The notes beneath the pieces were generated by a model. It was not told the DNA's origin. It saw only the letters and a program-made list of their open reading frames with translations, and did not search any database. Source: JANMAT01 sp031359995 (GTDB lineage: Bacteria > Actinomycetota > Acidimicrobiia > Acidimicrobiales > Ilumatobacteraceae). Taken from it: DNA of 22,010 nt. The DNA lies in the NCBI GenBank assembly GCA_031359995.1, contig JANMAT010000175.1, forward strand, positions 1-22,010, read 5' to 3'. Numbering within the stretch: position 1 is the first letter of the stretch; each line of letters begins with the position of its first letter. Positions 6,961 to 15,983 of the stretch are shown piece by piece. A program made the position numbers and the translations under genes.

Positions 6961-8495
6961 TGGGCCGCAAGATCCTGTTCGTCACCACCGATCAGCAGCG
7001 CTACGACACGCTCGGTTGCAACGGCGGCATCCTGTCGCGCACGCCGGTGATCGACGGCCTGGCCGCCCACGGCACGCGCTACGAGCGGGCCGTGCCCCAG
7101 TCGGTCGTGTGCATGCCGTCACGCTCCACCATCCTCACCGGGCAGCACCCGAGCACCCATGGCGTGTGGATGAACGGCGTGCCGCTGCCGGTCGACGCGC
7201 CCTCGGTGGCCGAGGTGCTGCACGACGCCGGCTACCGCACGGGTTTCGTCGGCAAGCCTCACTTCCAGCCGTTCCTGGATCCGTTCGCCAAGTATCGCGA
7301 GAACACCTTCGCCCGGGCGCCGCTCACTGGCCTCCACCGCGGCTTCGAGCACATGGAGACCGCCACCCACGGCGGCATGGGGCCGCTCGGGTACGCCCGG
7401 TGGCTCGCCGGCAACCACCCCGAGGCCGTGGGCATGTTCTACCCGGTGCTCGACGCCTCGCTCGAGGTGAACGCCCTCGGCGGCGGCGACACCGGCGCTC
7501 CGCAGGTGCACGACAACGCGGTGCCGAAGGACTGGTACCACACCGAGTGGGTCGCCGATCGCACGATCGCCTGGCTCGACTCGTTGGGCCCGGACGACGA
7601 CTGGTTCTGCTGGATGAGCTTCCCCGATCCGCATCACCCGTGGGACCCGCCCGTGTCGGAGATGCACCGCGTGCCCTGGCGCGACGTTCCCCTGCCGGCC
7701 GGCTACATCGCCGACGCGGCCGAGCGCGAGCGCGTGCTCGACGCCAAGCCGCGCCACTGGCGCGCCTGGTACGACGGGCGTCTCGTGTCGAACTACGAAG
7801 CGCCGTTGTCGTGGGTGCCGGCCACGCTCACCGCCGACCAGGTCCGCGAGGTGAACGCCCGCAACGCCGTCGAGGTCGAGCTGATCGACGAGGCCCTCGG
7901 CCGTGTGCTCGCCGCCATCGCGGGGCGCGGCTGGACCGACGACGTCGACATCGTCTTCACCACCGATCACGGCGAGCTGCAGGGCGACTTCGGGCTGCTG
8001 TTCAAGGGCCCGTACCACGTCGATGGCCTGATGCGGCTCCCGCTCGTGTGGCGGCCGGCGCCGTCGACCGGCATCGTGGCGGCCGTCGTGACCAGGCCGG
8101 TCGGGTTGGTGGACCTGGCTCCCACGTTCTGCGCCATCGCCGGCGTGGACGCGCCGGCCTGGATGGAAGGACGGGCCCTGCCCGTCGACGACGCCGACGC
8201 CGAGGCCCGCGGTTTCGAGCGCGTGCTGACCGAGTGGGACAGCGAGCTGTTCGGCGTGGCGGTGCACCTGCGAACGATCACCCGCGACGGCTGGGTCTGC
8301 AGCGCGTACCTGCCGGGCTACAGCCACGACGGCAACGAGGGCGAGCTGTACGACCTGACCGACGATCCGCACCAGCGCGTGAACCGGTGGGACGATCCGG
8401 CGGTGGCGGCGCTCCGCGTCGATCTCCTGGCCGACCTGTGGGATCACCAGCGGCCCATGCGCACGCCCAAGCCGCTCGTCGTCGCGCCGGTGTAG
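6960..8495 (+). CDS. Sulfatase-family hydrolase (type I, formylglycine)
   Basis: A protein of 511 residues whose ATG shares a base with the previous stop (TGATG). The N-terminus has metal ligand D11 in TTDQQR. The signature VVCMPSRSTILTG places C51 in the C-x-P-x-R motif that formylglycine-generating enzyme converts to the catalytic aldehyde. K99 and H101 (GKPH) match the sulfate-binding pair and TTDHGE supplies further metal ligands. The C-terminal part ends in the usual GELYDLTDDPHQRVNRWDDP region. There is no signal peptide, so it appears cytoplasmic, unlike many arylsulfatases. The substrate is unknown; choline sulfatases, N-sulfohydrolases and phosphonate monoester hydrolases share this core. 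The activating enzyme is not in the window. Family secure, substrate open. Confidence 0.92.
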   Translation: MGRKILFVTTDQQRYDTLGCNGGILSRTPVIDGLAAHGTRYERAVPQSVVCMPSRSTILTGQHPSTHGVWMNGVPLPVDAPSVAEVLHDAGYRTGFVGKPHFQPFLDPFAKYRENTFARAPLTGLHRGFEHMETATHGGMGPLGYARWLAGNHPEAVGMFYPVLDASLEVNALGGGDTGAPQVHDNAVPKDWYHTEWVADRTIAWLDSLGPDDDWFCWMSFPDPHHPWDPPVSEMHRVPWRDVPLPAGYIADAAERERVLDAKPRHWRAWYDGRLVSNYEAPLSWVPATLTADQVREVNARNAVEVELIDEALGRVLAAIAGRGWTDDVDIVFTTDHGELQGDFGLLFKGPYHVDGLMRLPLVWRPAPSTGIVAAVVTRPVGLVDLAPTFCAIAGVDAPAWMEGRALPVDDADAEARGFERVLTEWDSELFGVAVHLRTITRDGWVCSAYLPGYSHDGNEGELYDLTDDPHQRVNRWDDPAVAALRVDLLADLWDHQRPMRTPKPLVVAPV

Positions 8496-8519
8496 CGCAC
8501 GACACGCGCGCCGGCCCTA

Positions 8520-8554
8520 TCGACGCTGGGCAGGGCTTGTGTACTGTCCCTGCC
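8520..8554 (+). promoter_or_regulatory. Possible promoter inside an inverted repeat upstream of the cNMP-domain gene
   Basis: GGCAGGG (8529-8535) and CCCTGCC (8548-8554) form a perfect 7-bp inverted repeat. TACTGT (8542-8547) in its loop fits a -10 element, with TCGACG (8520-8525) 16 bases upstream as a weak -35. The dyad could be an operator, or a terminator for the sulfatase operon. No U-run follows. Confidence 0.35.
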
Positions 8555-8608
8555 TGAAGGCCGCCCGAGAGCACTCGGTCGCGGTGGGGGCGCTACGAGG
8601 GGGACCAC

Positions 8609-9031
8609 ATGTCGAAGTCCAAGGACGATCATCTGGCCGGTGTGCCGTTGTTCGCTCGCATGTCCACGAAGGAACGGCTCGAGCTGGGCAACCTGTTCAC
8701 CGAGGTCGAGGTGCCGGCCGACACGGTGCTGGCCAAGCAGGGTTCCACCGGCCACGAGTTCTTCCTGATCCTGACCGGGTCGGCGGCGGTCGACCGTGAC
8801 GGGCACCGCTTGGCCGAGGTGGGTCCGGGGAACTTCCAGGGCGAGATCTCGCTGCTCGACGGCGGACCGCGCACGGCCACCGTCACCGCGTCGACGGCCA
8901 TGACGATCCTCGTGGCGTCGCATCAGGAGTTCAACTCGCTGCTCGACCGCGCACCGACCCTCGCCCGGCAGATGCTGCCGGCGCTGGCCCACCGCGTGCG
9001 TGCCCTCACCGAGGACGCCGTCAGCCACTGA
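8609..9031 (+). CDS. Stand-alone cyclic-nucleotide-binding-domain protein
   Basis: A protein of 140 residues with ATG 8609 and a GGGGG ribosome binding site eight bases upstream. Almost the whole chain is one CRP/cAMP-binding beta-barrel: it opens with LAGVPLFARMSTKERLELG, and the phosphate-binding cassette at 78-91 reads GEISLLDGGPRTAT, including G78, E79 and R88, the residues that hold the cyclic phosphate. The final helix (about 117-136) matches the C-helix, but there is no DNA-binding, kinase or transporter domain. It may act by protein contact or as a nucleotide sink; both are guesses. It is probably transcribed alone. Domain call secure, function unknown. Confidence 0.9.
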   Translation: MSKSKDDHLAGVPLFARMSTKERLELGNLFTEVEVPADTVLAKQGSTGHEFFLILTGSAAVDRDGHRLAEVGPGNFQGEISLLDGGPRTATVTASTAMTILVASHQEFNSLLDRAPTLARQMLPALAHRVRALTEDAVSH

Positions 9032-9042
9032 GCCACGCCGGC

Positions 9043-9069
9043 ACGCCGCCCGTACCTGGTGGGGGGCGT
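9043..9069 (+). terminator. Possible hairpin terminator after the cNMP-domain gene
   Basis: ACGCC (9043-9047) plus CCC (9049-9051) pair with GGG (9062-9064) plus GGCGT (9065-9069), twelve bases past the stop codon. There is no U-run, so this is only a candidate. Confidence 0.35.
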
Positions 9070-9299
9070 CCGCGGTGCGGTCGCCGTGGGCCGCGTGCGG
9101 GCTGAAGCCCATCGACCGGCCACGGCCACCTCGCCGCCCTGGAGGGCGAGTCGCGAACGACCCCGCCCGGCGACACCGCGGCGGGCGTCGACAGCGTCAC
9201 CGGACGGGCAGGGGCCCATCCCCCGGGGCCGCTTCCGCCGACCTCAGCGGCGATGGGTCCGCTACGACGACAAGCGAGCATGGTGAACCTCCACGAACG

Positions 9300-9403
9300 G
9301 GTCGTGAAGGTCTCTCCCAACCCGCCGATCGCGAGGCGGCAACGCCGGACCGCAGGAGTGGTCGTGATGACGACGGTGCCTCGAGGGATACTCCCCTTCG
9401 ACC
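9300..9403 (-). ncRNA. Manganese riboswitch, yybP-ykoY type
   Basis: On the minus strand the conserved blocks of the yybP-ykoY aptamer appear in order: AAGGGGAGUA near 9398-9389, GUCGUCAUC about 20 bases later, CACUCCUGCGG, then GAGACCUUC ending at 9306. Stem P1 closes as GGTCG-AAGG (9403-9395) with CCTT-CA-CGACC (9310-9300). This RNA class binds Mn2+ and usually controls exporters such as MntP, TerC-like proteins or P-type ATPases. Just downstream CACGA (9306-9302) can instead pair with TCGTG (9296-9292), next to a GGAGG ribosome binding site (9292-9288) and an ATG at 9281, which looks like a translational switch. The frame that follows is not a known manganese protein. Assignment rests on motif memory, not a covariance search. 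Confidence 0.75.
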
Positions 9404-9406
9404 ACC

Positions 9407-9436
9407 ATCGTCGCACAGGTAGGACATCACTGGCAA
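9407..9436 (-). promoter_or_regulatory. Possible promoter of the riboswitch transcript
   Basis: On the minus strand TTGCCA (9436-9431), 18 bases and GACGAT (9412-9407) give a plausible sigma-A promoter, with transcription starting a few bases before the first riboswitch stem. The -10 lacks the first T of TANNNT. Confidence 0.4.
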
Positions 9437-9490
9437 GCAAAAGATGGAACTGCACAGCCTGTTTCTACGGCGCTGGTCAGGTTTGCCCGG

Positions 9491-11554
9491 TCAACCGTTG
9501 AGCAGCGCGTCGAGCTCGAGGCCCACCGCGGCGCTGGCATCGATCGGCGCCCATGAGGCCGCCTCGCCGTGCACCACGGTCGACTCGTCGAAGTGGGCCC
9601 GCACCTTGGCCGACAGGAACCGTGACAGCTGGCCGAAGCTGTGCTTGTCGTCGCGGCCCTTGGGCTGGTGGTGATAGCGCAGCGGCACGTACACGTGCAA
9701 CGAACGGTGGGCGCGCGTGAGGGCCACGTAGAACAGCCGACGTTCCTCCTCCAGGCCTTCGCGCGAGCCGAGGGACATGTCGGCGGGCAGGTTGCCGTCG
9801 GACGCGTGCACCAGGTGCACGACGTCCCACTCGAGGCCCTTGGCCGAGTGGATGGTGGAGACCACGATCCAGTCCTCGTCCACCATGGGCGGCCCGGCGA
9901 GGTCGCCGGTGGACTGGGGCGGTTCGAGCGTGAGGTCGGCGGCCACGTCGCCGAGGCGTGCCGCGTGGGCCGACGACGCCACCAGTGCGTCGAGATCGGC
10001 GAGGCGGGCGACCACGTGGTCGTAGGCACCTTCCACCAAGGGCACCAGGGCCTCGCGCAGGCGGTCGGCGCGCACCACCACCGGCTCGCCCGCCCGTGGC
10101 ACCAGTGCGGCGGCCACTGCGTCGGCCAGCGGGCGGGCCGCGGTGGGGATCTCGACCGAGGCGAGCGGCCACCGCAGCAGCACGTCGCCGTCGGTGCCGT
10201 CGTCACCGCCGCCGCGTTCCTTCCCCGCCGGGTCGAGGCCCAGGGCCGTGACCACCTTGCGAGCGGTGACCGGGCCCACGCCGTCGAGCAACTGCAGCAC
10301 CCGGAACCATGCGAGCGTGTCGCGCGGGTTGTCGGCCAGGCGGAACAGGCACACCAGATCCTTCACGTGGGCCGCCTCCACGAAGCGCAGCCCGCCGTAC
10401 TTCACGTAGGGGATGCGGCGCCGGGTGAGCTCGAGCTCGACGAGGTCGGCGTGGTGGCTGGCCCGCACGAGCACGGCCTGGCGCCGCAGCGGCACCCCGT
10501 TCTCACGGTGCTCGAGCACACGGTCGCACACCGCGGATGCCTCGGCGTGGGTGTCGGCGCAGCGCACGAGCTCGGGTCGACCACCGTCGGGGCGTGTGGC
10601 CCGTAGGCGGGCCCGGAAGCCGTAGGGCGCCTGCGCGCCGACGGCGTTGGCCACGTTCAGGATCTGCTGGGTCGAGCGGTAGTTGCGTTCCAGCACGACG
10701 GTGGCGATGCCGGGGAAGACACCGGCGACGTCGAGCAGGTGCTTCGGGCTGGCACCGCGGAACGCGTACACGGCCTGGGCGTCGTCACCCACCAGCGTGA
10801 GGCCGGGCGTGGCGCAGCGCAGGGCCCGCACCAGGTCGACCTGGAGCGCGTTCACGTCCTGGTACTCGTCGACGCAGACGTGGTCGTACTCGCGGCTCAG
10901 GCGGGGACCGAGCTGCGGGTCGCGCGCCGCGGCCCGCCAGTAGAGCAACAGGTCGTCGAAGTCGAGCAGGCCGAGCGCCCGCTTGCGGGCCACGTAGCCG
11001 CGGCAGATCTCGCCGATGGGTTCGACCACGTCCTCGCACCACGGCGCCTGCTCGGTGACCACGGCCGACAGCGGCTGCTGCGTGTTCACCGCCCGCGAGT
11101 ACAGGTCGAGCAGGGTGACCTTGCGGGGGAAGCGGCGCTGGCGGGCCAGCGTGCGGGTGTGCTCCTCGCGCACCAGGTCGATCACGTCGGCGGCGTCACC
11201 GGGGTCGATCACCGAGAACGTCTCGGGCAGCCCGAGCGGCGCCGCGAGCCGGCGCAGGGCCCGATGGGCGACCGAGTGGAAGGTGCCGCCCACCACCCGG
11301 TTCGTGCCGGGGTCGGCCTCGGCCAGCAGGCCGGCGGCCCGGCCGACCAGCTCGCGGGCGGCGCGGCGGGTGAAGGTGAGCAGGAGGATGCGGTCGGGCG
11401 GCACGCCCGAGGCCACCAGCCAGGCCACCCGGGCGGCGAGCGTGGTGGTCTTGCCCGTGCCGGCGCCGGCCAGCACCCGCAGCTGGTCACCGGCGAACGT
11501 GGCCGCCGCCCGCTGCTCGTGGTCGAGCTCATCGAGACGGCAGATCGCGAACAT
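9491..11554 (-). CDS. UvrD/Rep/PcrA-type superfamily 1 DNA helicase
   Basis: A protein of 687 residues started at ATG 11554, seven bases after a TACGAT -10; the frame stays open upstream through the dioxygenase gene but that is antisense shadow. The SF1A motifs are all present: Walker A AGAGTGKT (29-36), motif Ia LLTFTRRAA, motif II VDEYQD (228-233), motif III GDDAQAVYAFRG (256-267), motif IV LERNYRS, motif V STIHSAKGLEWD and motif VI RRLFYVALTRA. There is no fused nuclease domain. It should be an ATP-driven 3'-5' helicase or translocase in repair or fork rescue. Two LexA-box-like sites lie at its promoter, so it is probably damage-inducible. Which of UvrD1, UvrD2 or another it corresponds to is uncertain. 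Confidence 0.93.
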   Translation of the reverse strand: MFAICRLDELDHEQRAAATFAGDQLRVLAGAGTGKTTTLAARVAWLVASGVPPDRILLLTFTRRAARELVGRAAGLLAEADPGTNRVVGGTFHSVAHRALRRLAAPLGLPETFSVIDPGDAADVIDLVREEHTRTLARQRRFPRKVTLLDLYSRAVNTQQPLSAVVTEQAPWCEDVVEPIGEICRGYVARKRALGLLDFDDLLLYWRAAARDPQLGPRLSREYDHVCVDEYQDVNALQVDLVRALRCATPGLTLVGDDAQAVYAFRGASPKHLLDVAGVFPGIATVVLERNYRSTQQILNVANAVGAQAPYGFRARLRATRPDGGRPELVRCADTHAEASAVCDRVLEHRENGVPLRRQAVLVRASHHADLVELELTRRRIPYVKYGGLRFVEAAHVKDLVCLFRLADNPRDTLAWFRVLQLLDGVGPVTARKVVTALGLDPAGKERGGGDDGTDGDVLLRWPLASVEIPTAARPLADAVAAALVPRAGEPVVVRADRLREALVPLVEGAYDHVVARLADLDALVASSAHAARLGDVAADLTLEPPQSTGDLAGPPMVDEDWIVVSTIHSAKGLEWDVVHLVHASDGNLPADMSLGSREGLEEERRLFYVALTRAHRSLHVYVPLRYHHQPKGRDDKHSFGQLSRFLSAKVRAHFDESTVVHGEAASWAPIDASAAVGLELDALLNG

Positions 11555-11586
11555 GTGTTCGATCGTAGGCCGGGAACACCTGTTCG
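11548..11586 (-). promoter_or_regulatory. Leaderless promoter with two LexA (SOS) boxes
   Basis: Reading the minus strand, CGAACACATGTTCG (11561-11548) fits the Gram-positive SOS box CGAAC-RNRY-GTTYG exactly and contains the helicase ATG. CGAACAGGTGTTCC (11586-11573) differs from it only in the last base. Centres are 25 bp apart. Between them lies TACGAT (11567-11562), a -10 that places transcription start at or near the start codon. LexA on either site would block this promoter. Confidence 0.75.
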
Positions 11587-11605
11587 GGGAAGACCTGGTA
11601 GGAAA

Positions 11606-11620
11606 CCCGCCTTGAGCGGG
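11606..11620 (-). terminator. Short terminator after the dioxygenase gene
   Basis: CCCGC, loop TCAAG, GCGGG, then TTTCC on the minus strand, two bases after the stop of the dioxygenase gene. The stem is short but followed by a few U residues. It would separate that gene from the helicase promoter. Confidence 0.45.
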
Positions 11621-11622
11621 CG

Positions 11623-12435
11623 TCAGTCGGCGTAGATGGTGACCCGCCGGGCCCGGCGGTGGTCCCGGTAGTCGTCGACGGCGTAGTGCATCGTGCACCG
11701 GTTGTCCCAGAGCACGGCGTCGCCGGCCGACCAGCGCCACCGGATCTGGTACTCGGGGCGCTCGGCCCGCTCGAACAGCATCTCCAGCAGGTGCTTCGAC
11801 TCGGTGGCCGACACGCCCACGATCTTGTGGGTCCAACCGCGGTTCACGAACAGGAAGGGCCGCCCGGTGTCGGGGTGCAGCTTGACCATGGGGTGGGTGG
11901 TGGTGCCGGTGAGCGGGGGTCGGCCGTGCACGGCGTGGAGGTCGGCGATGAGGGCCCGCACCGGCGTGCTCAACCCTTCGTAGGCGAGATGCTGGTTCGA
12001 CCACATGGTGTCGCCCCCGTCGGCAGCCGGCCGCTCCATGGCGAACAACGACCCGATCGGGGGTGACGCGGTGAACGTCACATCGGTGTGCCACGCGTTG
12101 GTCACCAGCGAGCCGGGCCGGTGGCCGGCCGGGGTGTCGAGCACGAGCACCTCGGGAAAGCCCTCGGCGGCCAACGTCGGCACGCCGCGGTAGTCGCCAC
12201 CGACTTCGGTGGTGGCGGCCAGGCGAGGGCCGAACACGCCGGCGAGGCGCACCTGTTGAGCCGGGGCGAGGTGGAGCCCCGGGAAGAACAGGACGTGGTG
12301 GTCGATCCACGCCTGGCGCAGCGTGGCCCGGCCGGCGTCGTCGATGTCGTCGACCGCCAGACCGTGGACGATGGCACCCATGGCGCCGCCGAGTGGCGTG
12401 ACGGTGGGTCGCACGGACGTGACGTGATCGGTCAT
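11623..12435 (-). CDS. TauD/TfdA-family Fe(II)/2-oxoglutarate dioxygenase
   Basis: A protein of 270 residues, ATG 12435 preceded by a GGAGG ribosome binding site five bases upstream. The iron-binding facial triad is visible as H116 and D118 in NAWHTDVTF and H250 in NRCTMHYAVDDY; the 2-oxoglutarate-binding arginine lies in HRRARRVTI (about 260-264). The N-terminus GGAMGAIVHGL and the FFPGLHL stretch are typical of TauD/TfdA. These enzymes hydroxylate substrates such as taurine, alkyl sulfates or aryloxyacetates; given a sulfatase about 3 kb away, alkyl sulfate is possible, but the genes are not in one operon. Length matches the family (about 270-300). Substrate not assignable. Confidence 0.92.
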   Translation of the reverse strand: MTDHVTSVRPTVTPLGGAMGAIVHGLAVDDIDDAGRATLRQAWIDHHVLFFPGLHLAPAQQVRLAGVFGPRLAATTEVGGDYRGVPTLAAEGFPEVLVLDTPAGHRPGSLVTNAWHTDVTFTASPPIGSLFAMERPAADGGDTMWSNQHLAYEGLSTPVRALIADLHAVHGRPPLTGTTTHPMVKLHPDTGRPFLFVNRGWTHKIVGVSATESKHLLEMLFERAERPEYQIRWRWSAGDAVLWDNRCTMHYAVDDYRDHRRARRVTIYAD

Positions 12436-12523
12436 CGGACCTCCCCGGGGTCGAGGCCGAGGTTACCTCGGGGCCGGACCGGTCCGGCCAGAGCTACCCC
12501 GCAGACCGACTCGTTCAGGCACA

Positions 12524-12575
12524 GGTCCCGGGGAGGTGGGCCGAGAGGGCGACCCGCCCACCTCGACCCGGGACC
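12524..12575 (-). terminator. Long hairpin after the deacylase gene
   Basis: GGTCCCGGG (12524-12532) pairs with CCCGGGACC (12567-12575) and GAGGTGGGC (12533-12541) with GCCCACCTC (12556-12564): 18 pairs with a 2-base bulge and a 14-base loop. It lies about 70 bases beyond the stop of the minus-strand deacylase gene. No U-run. The rest of the 212-base spacer shows nothing I recognise. Confidence 0.5.
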
Positions 12576-12647
12576 GGTGCCGATGCGACCTTCATACCCT
12601 GCCCCACGACGGCGAAACCGTCCACGCGGAGAAACCGGGCGAGCGCC

Positions 12648-14387
<1,740 letters not shown>

Positions 14388-14513
14388 GTCGAGTCCCCCT
14401 TGGCTCACGTGCCCCGGCCCAACGCGTGCGCTCGGCCGGACGCATCCTGGCAGACGACCGGTACGCGGCTCCCAGTCCGCACGTGGCGCGACCCCTGCAC
14501 GGAGCGCGCCGCG

Positions 14514-14519
14514 TACAGT
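14514..14519 (+). promoter_or_regulatory. -10 element of the L,D-transpeptidase gene
   Basis: TACAGT fits TANNNT and lies nine bases before the ATG at 14529, with no Shine-Dalgarno between. This suggests a leader of zero to three bases. I see no clear -35. Confidence 0.45.
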
Positions 14520-14528
14520 CGGATCATC

Positions 14529-15512
14529 ATGGTCACGACCCGACGTCAGTGGTGGTTCCTGGCCGCGGTCGGGGTCACGATCGTCACCGTGCCGACGGCG
14601 GCGTGGGCCACGCTCACGCTCACGAAGTCGAGCACGCAACCGGCCTCGGCCGCGGTGTCGCCCGCGCCCACCACGCCGGCGACGTTCCCGCCGGTGGTCA
14701 CCAGCACCACCACGACCGTGCCCGCCACCACCACCGCGGCGCCCACGACGACGACGACGACGACGACGACCATCGTGCCGGCCACCACGACCACCACGGT
14801 CGCGCCCACCACGACCACGACCGAGCCGCCCACGACCACCACGGTGCCGGCGCCCACACCCGACCCGGTCGCCGCGCTGGACGCGCCGTTGAAGGCGGTC
14901 CGCCCCGGCCGTACCGGCGGCGCCGTCGTCGCCCTGCAGACGCGGCTGATGGAGCTCGGCTTCTGGACCGAGGACACCGACGGCAAGTACGGGCCCGTGG
15001 TCAGCCAGGCCGTGATGGCGGCGCAGAAGTACTACGGGCTCGATCCGTCGGGCACCGCCGACCAGGCCACCGTCGACGTGCTGAGCGGGCTCACCGAGCG
15101 GGCGTGGGGCACGATCCACGAGGGCGACCTGTTCGAAGTCGACAAGACACGCCAGCTGCTCTTCATCATCAAGGCCGGGCGCACCGACTGGGTGCTCAAC
15201 ACCTCGACCGGCAGCGACGTCCCCTACACCGAGGTCGATCAGAAGAACGGCGGCACCACCTCGGGCGACGCCCACACGCCCGAAGGCACCTTCAAGGTGT
15301 ACCGCGAGTACACCGACGGCTGGGAGAGCGGTCAGCTCGGTGAGCTCTACCGGCCCAAGTACTTCAAGGGCGGCGTGGCCGTGCACGGCGCACCGCAGAT
15401 CCCCAACCGTCCCGTGTCGCACGGTTGTGTGCGGGTGAGCACGAGCGCGATGGACTGGATCTGGGCCAGCGACCTGCTGCCCGTGGGCACCCGCGTCGTC
15501 GTGCACGCCTGA
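14529..15512 (+). CDS. L,D-transpeptidase (YkuD) with peptidoglycan-binding domain
   Basis: A protein of 327 residues started at ATG 14529. An N-terminal hydrophobic helix (about 8-27) serves as signal or anchor. A long Thr/Pro linker (about 38-115) follows, then a PG_binding_1 domain (about 118-190: GGAVVALQTRLMELGFW and KYGPVVSQAV motifs), then the YkuD domain (about 200-327). The catalytic motif is intact: H286 in VHGAPQ, then SHGCVRV with H298 and nucleophile C300. It forms 3-3 cross-links between peptidoglycan stems or attaches proteins to them, outside the membrane. The linker holds an ACG microsatellite at 14745-14770. Divergent from the deacylase gene with 141 bases between. Confidence 0.93.
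   Translation: MVTTRRQWWFLAAVGVTIVTVPTAAWATLTLTKSSTQPASAAVSPAPTTPATFPPVVTSTTTTVPATTTAAPTTTTTTTTTIVPATTTTTVAPTTTTTEPPTTTTVPAPTPDPVAALDAPLKAVRPGRTGGAVVALQTRLMELGFWTEDTDGKYGPVVSQAVMAAQKYYGLDPSGTADQATVDVLSGLTERAWGTIHEGDLFEVDKTRQLLFIIKAGRTDWVLNTSTGSDVPYTEVDQKNGGTTSGDAHTPEGTFKVYREYTDGWESGQLGELYRPKYFKGGVAVHGAPQIPNRPVSHGCVRVSTSAMDWIWASDLLPVGTRVVVHA
14745..14770 (+). repeat. ACG trinucleotide run in the transpeptidase linker
   Basis: Almost nine ACG units in a row, coding for threonine. Unit gain or loss would change linker length without a frameshift. Confidence 0.85.
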
Positions 15513-15631
15513 CGGCACCGTCGCGTTCTGTGAGAGCTCCTTGAGAACCGTGCCCGCGCGTCTGGAACGCTGCCCGTGATCGGCCGACCCCCGTCGTGAG
15601 CGGCATCCGGTGCCGCACCAGGGAGTCGATC

Positions 15632-15966
15632 ATGAACATCGCCGCTGCTTCTGCTTCGCCCGCCGCCGTCGGCGCATCGCCCACCACGTGGTCGGGCGGG
15701 AGTCCGGCCTGGGGCGGGCCCGGGTCGCGCGGCCGCATGGACGCCCCCGTGAGCGCCACGCGCAGCTCGTAGGCCTGTCGCTCGACGCCATGAAGGCGTC
15801 GCTGGGTGACGGCCGCAGCCTGCTCGACGTCGCCTCGTCGCGAGGCGTGAGCGCGGCGACGGTCACGTCCACGATCGCCCGCGCCATCGCGCCGGCGATG
15901 GGCTCGGGCCAGGGCGGGCTGACGGCCCAGGTCGCGTCGCGCATCGCCAGCCACCACCGGGCCTGA
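15632..15966 (+). pseudogene. Small helical protein, frame broken by a one-base loss
   Basis: A good AGGGAG ribosome binding site lies upstream of ATG 15632. The first 46 codons (MNIAAASASPAAVG... to MDAPVSATRSS) stop at 15770-15772. The frame one base back continues as AQLVGLSLDAMKASLGDGRS, then SLLDVASSRGVS, to the TGA at 15964-15966. Joined with one base restored near 15758-15760 the product would be about 111 residues. The second half has the pattern LGL-S-x-D-x(2)-x(2)-L-x-x-G-x-SL-x(2)-(L/V)-A-x(2)-x-GVS seen in small actinobacterial proteins of unknown function. The break may be a real mutation or a sequencing error; the RBS and both coding segments suggest a recently intact gene. Confidence 0.6.
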
Positions 15967-15970
15967 GCGC

Positions 15971-15976
15971 TACGGT
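15971..15976 (+). promoter_or_regulatory. -10 element of the small membrane-protein gene
   Basis: TACGGT, then seven bases, then the GTG start at 15984. No ribosome binding site, so a leaderless transcript is likely. No -35 seen. Confidence 0.5.
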
Positions 15977-15983
15977 CGCCCGG

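Larger units (their letters stand above)
9032..9490. other. 459-base spacer holding a riboswitch but no convincing gene
   Basis: This gap lies between two convergent genes. The right part (about 9279-9440) contains, on the minus strand, a promoter-like pair, a manganese-type riboswitch, a ribosome binding site and an ATG. The left part (9070-9270) has a small hairpin CTCGCC (9130-9135) with GGCGAG (9145-9150) and open frames without recognisable protein character. Confidence 0.6.

Noticed and set aside
9021..9281. 87-codon minus-strand frame after the riboswitch
   Set aside because: Apart from the first dozen residues the composition is typical antisense-like Arg/Pro/Gly; not listed as a gene, but described under the riboswitch finding.
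9253..9501. 82-codon plus-strand frame in the riboswitch spacer
   Set aside because: Antisense to the riboswitch, no ribosome binding site, no recognisable pattern.
9491..12310. 939-codon version of the helicase
   Set aside because: The first 252 codons overlap the dioxygenase gene in another frame, and the helicase fold begins at the ATG 11554.
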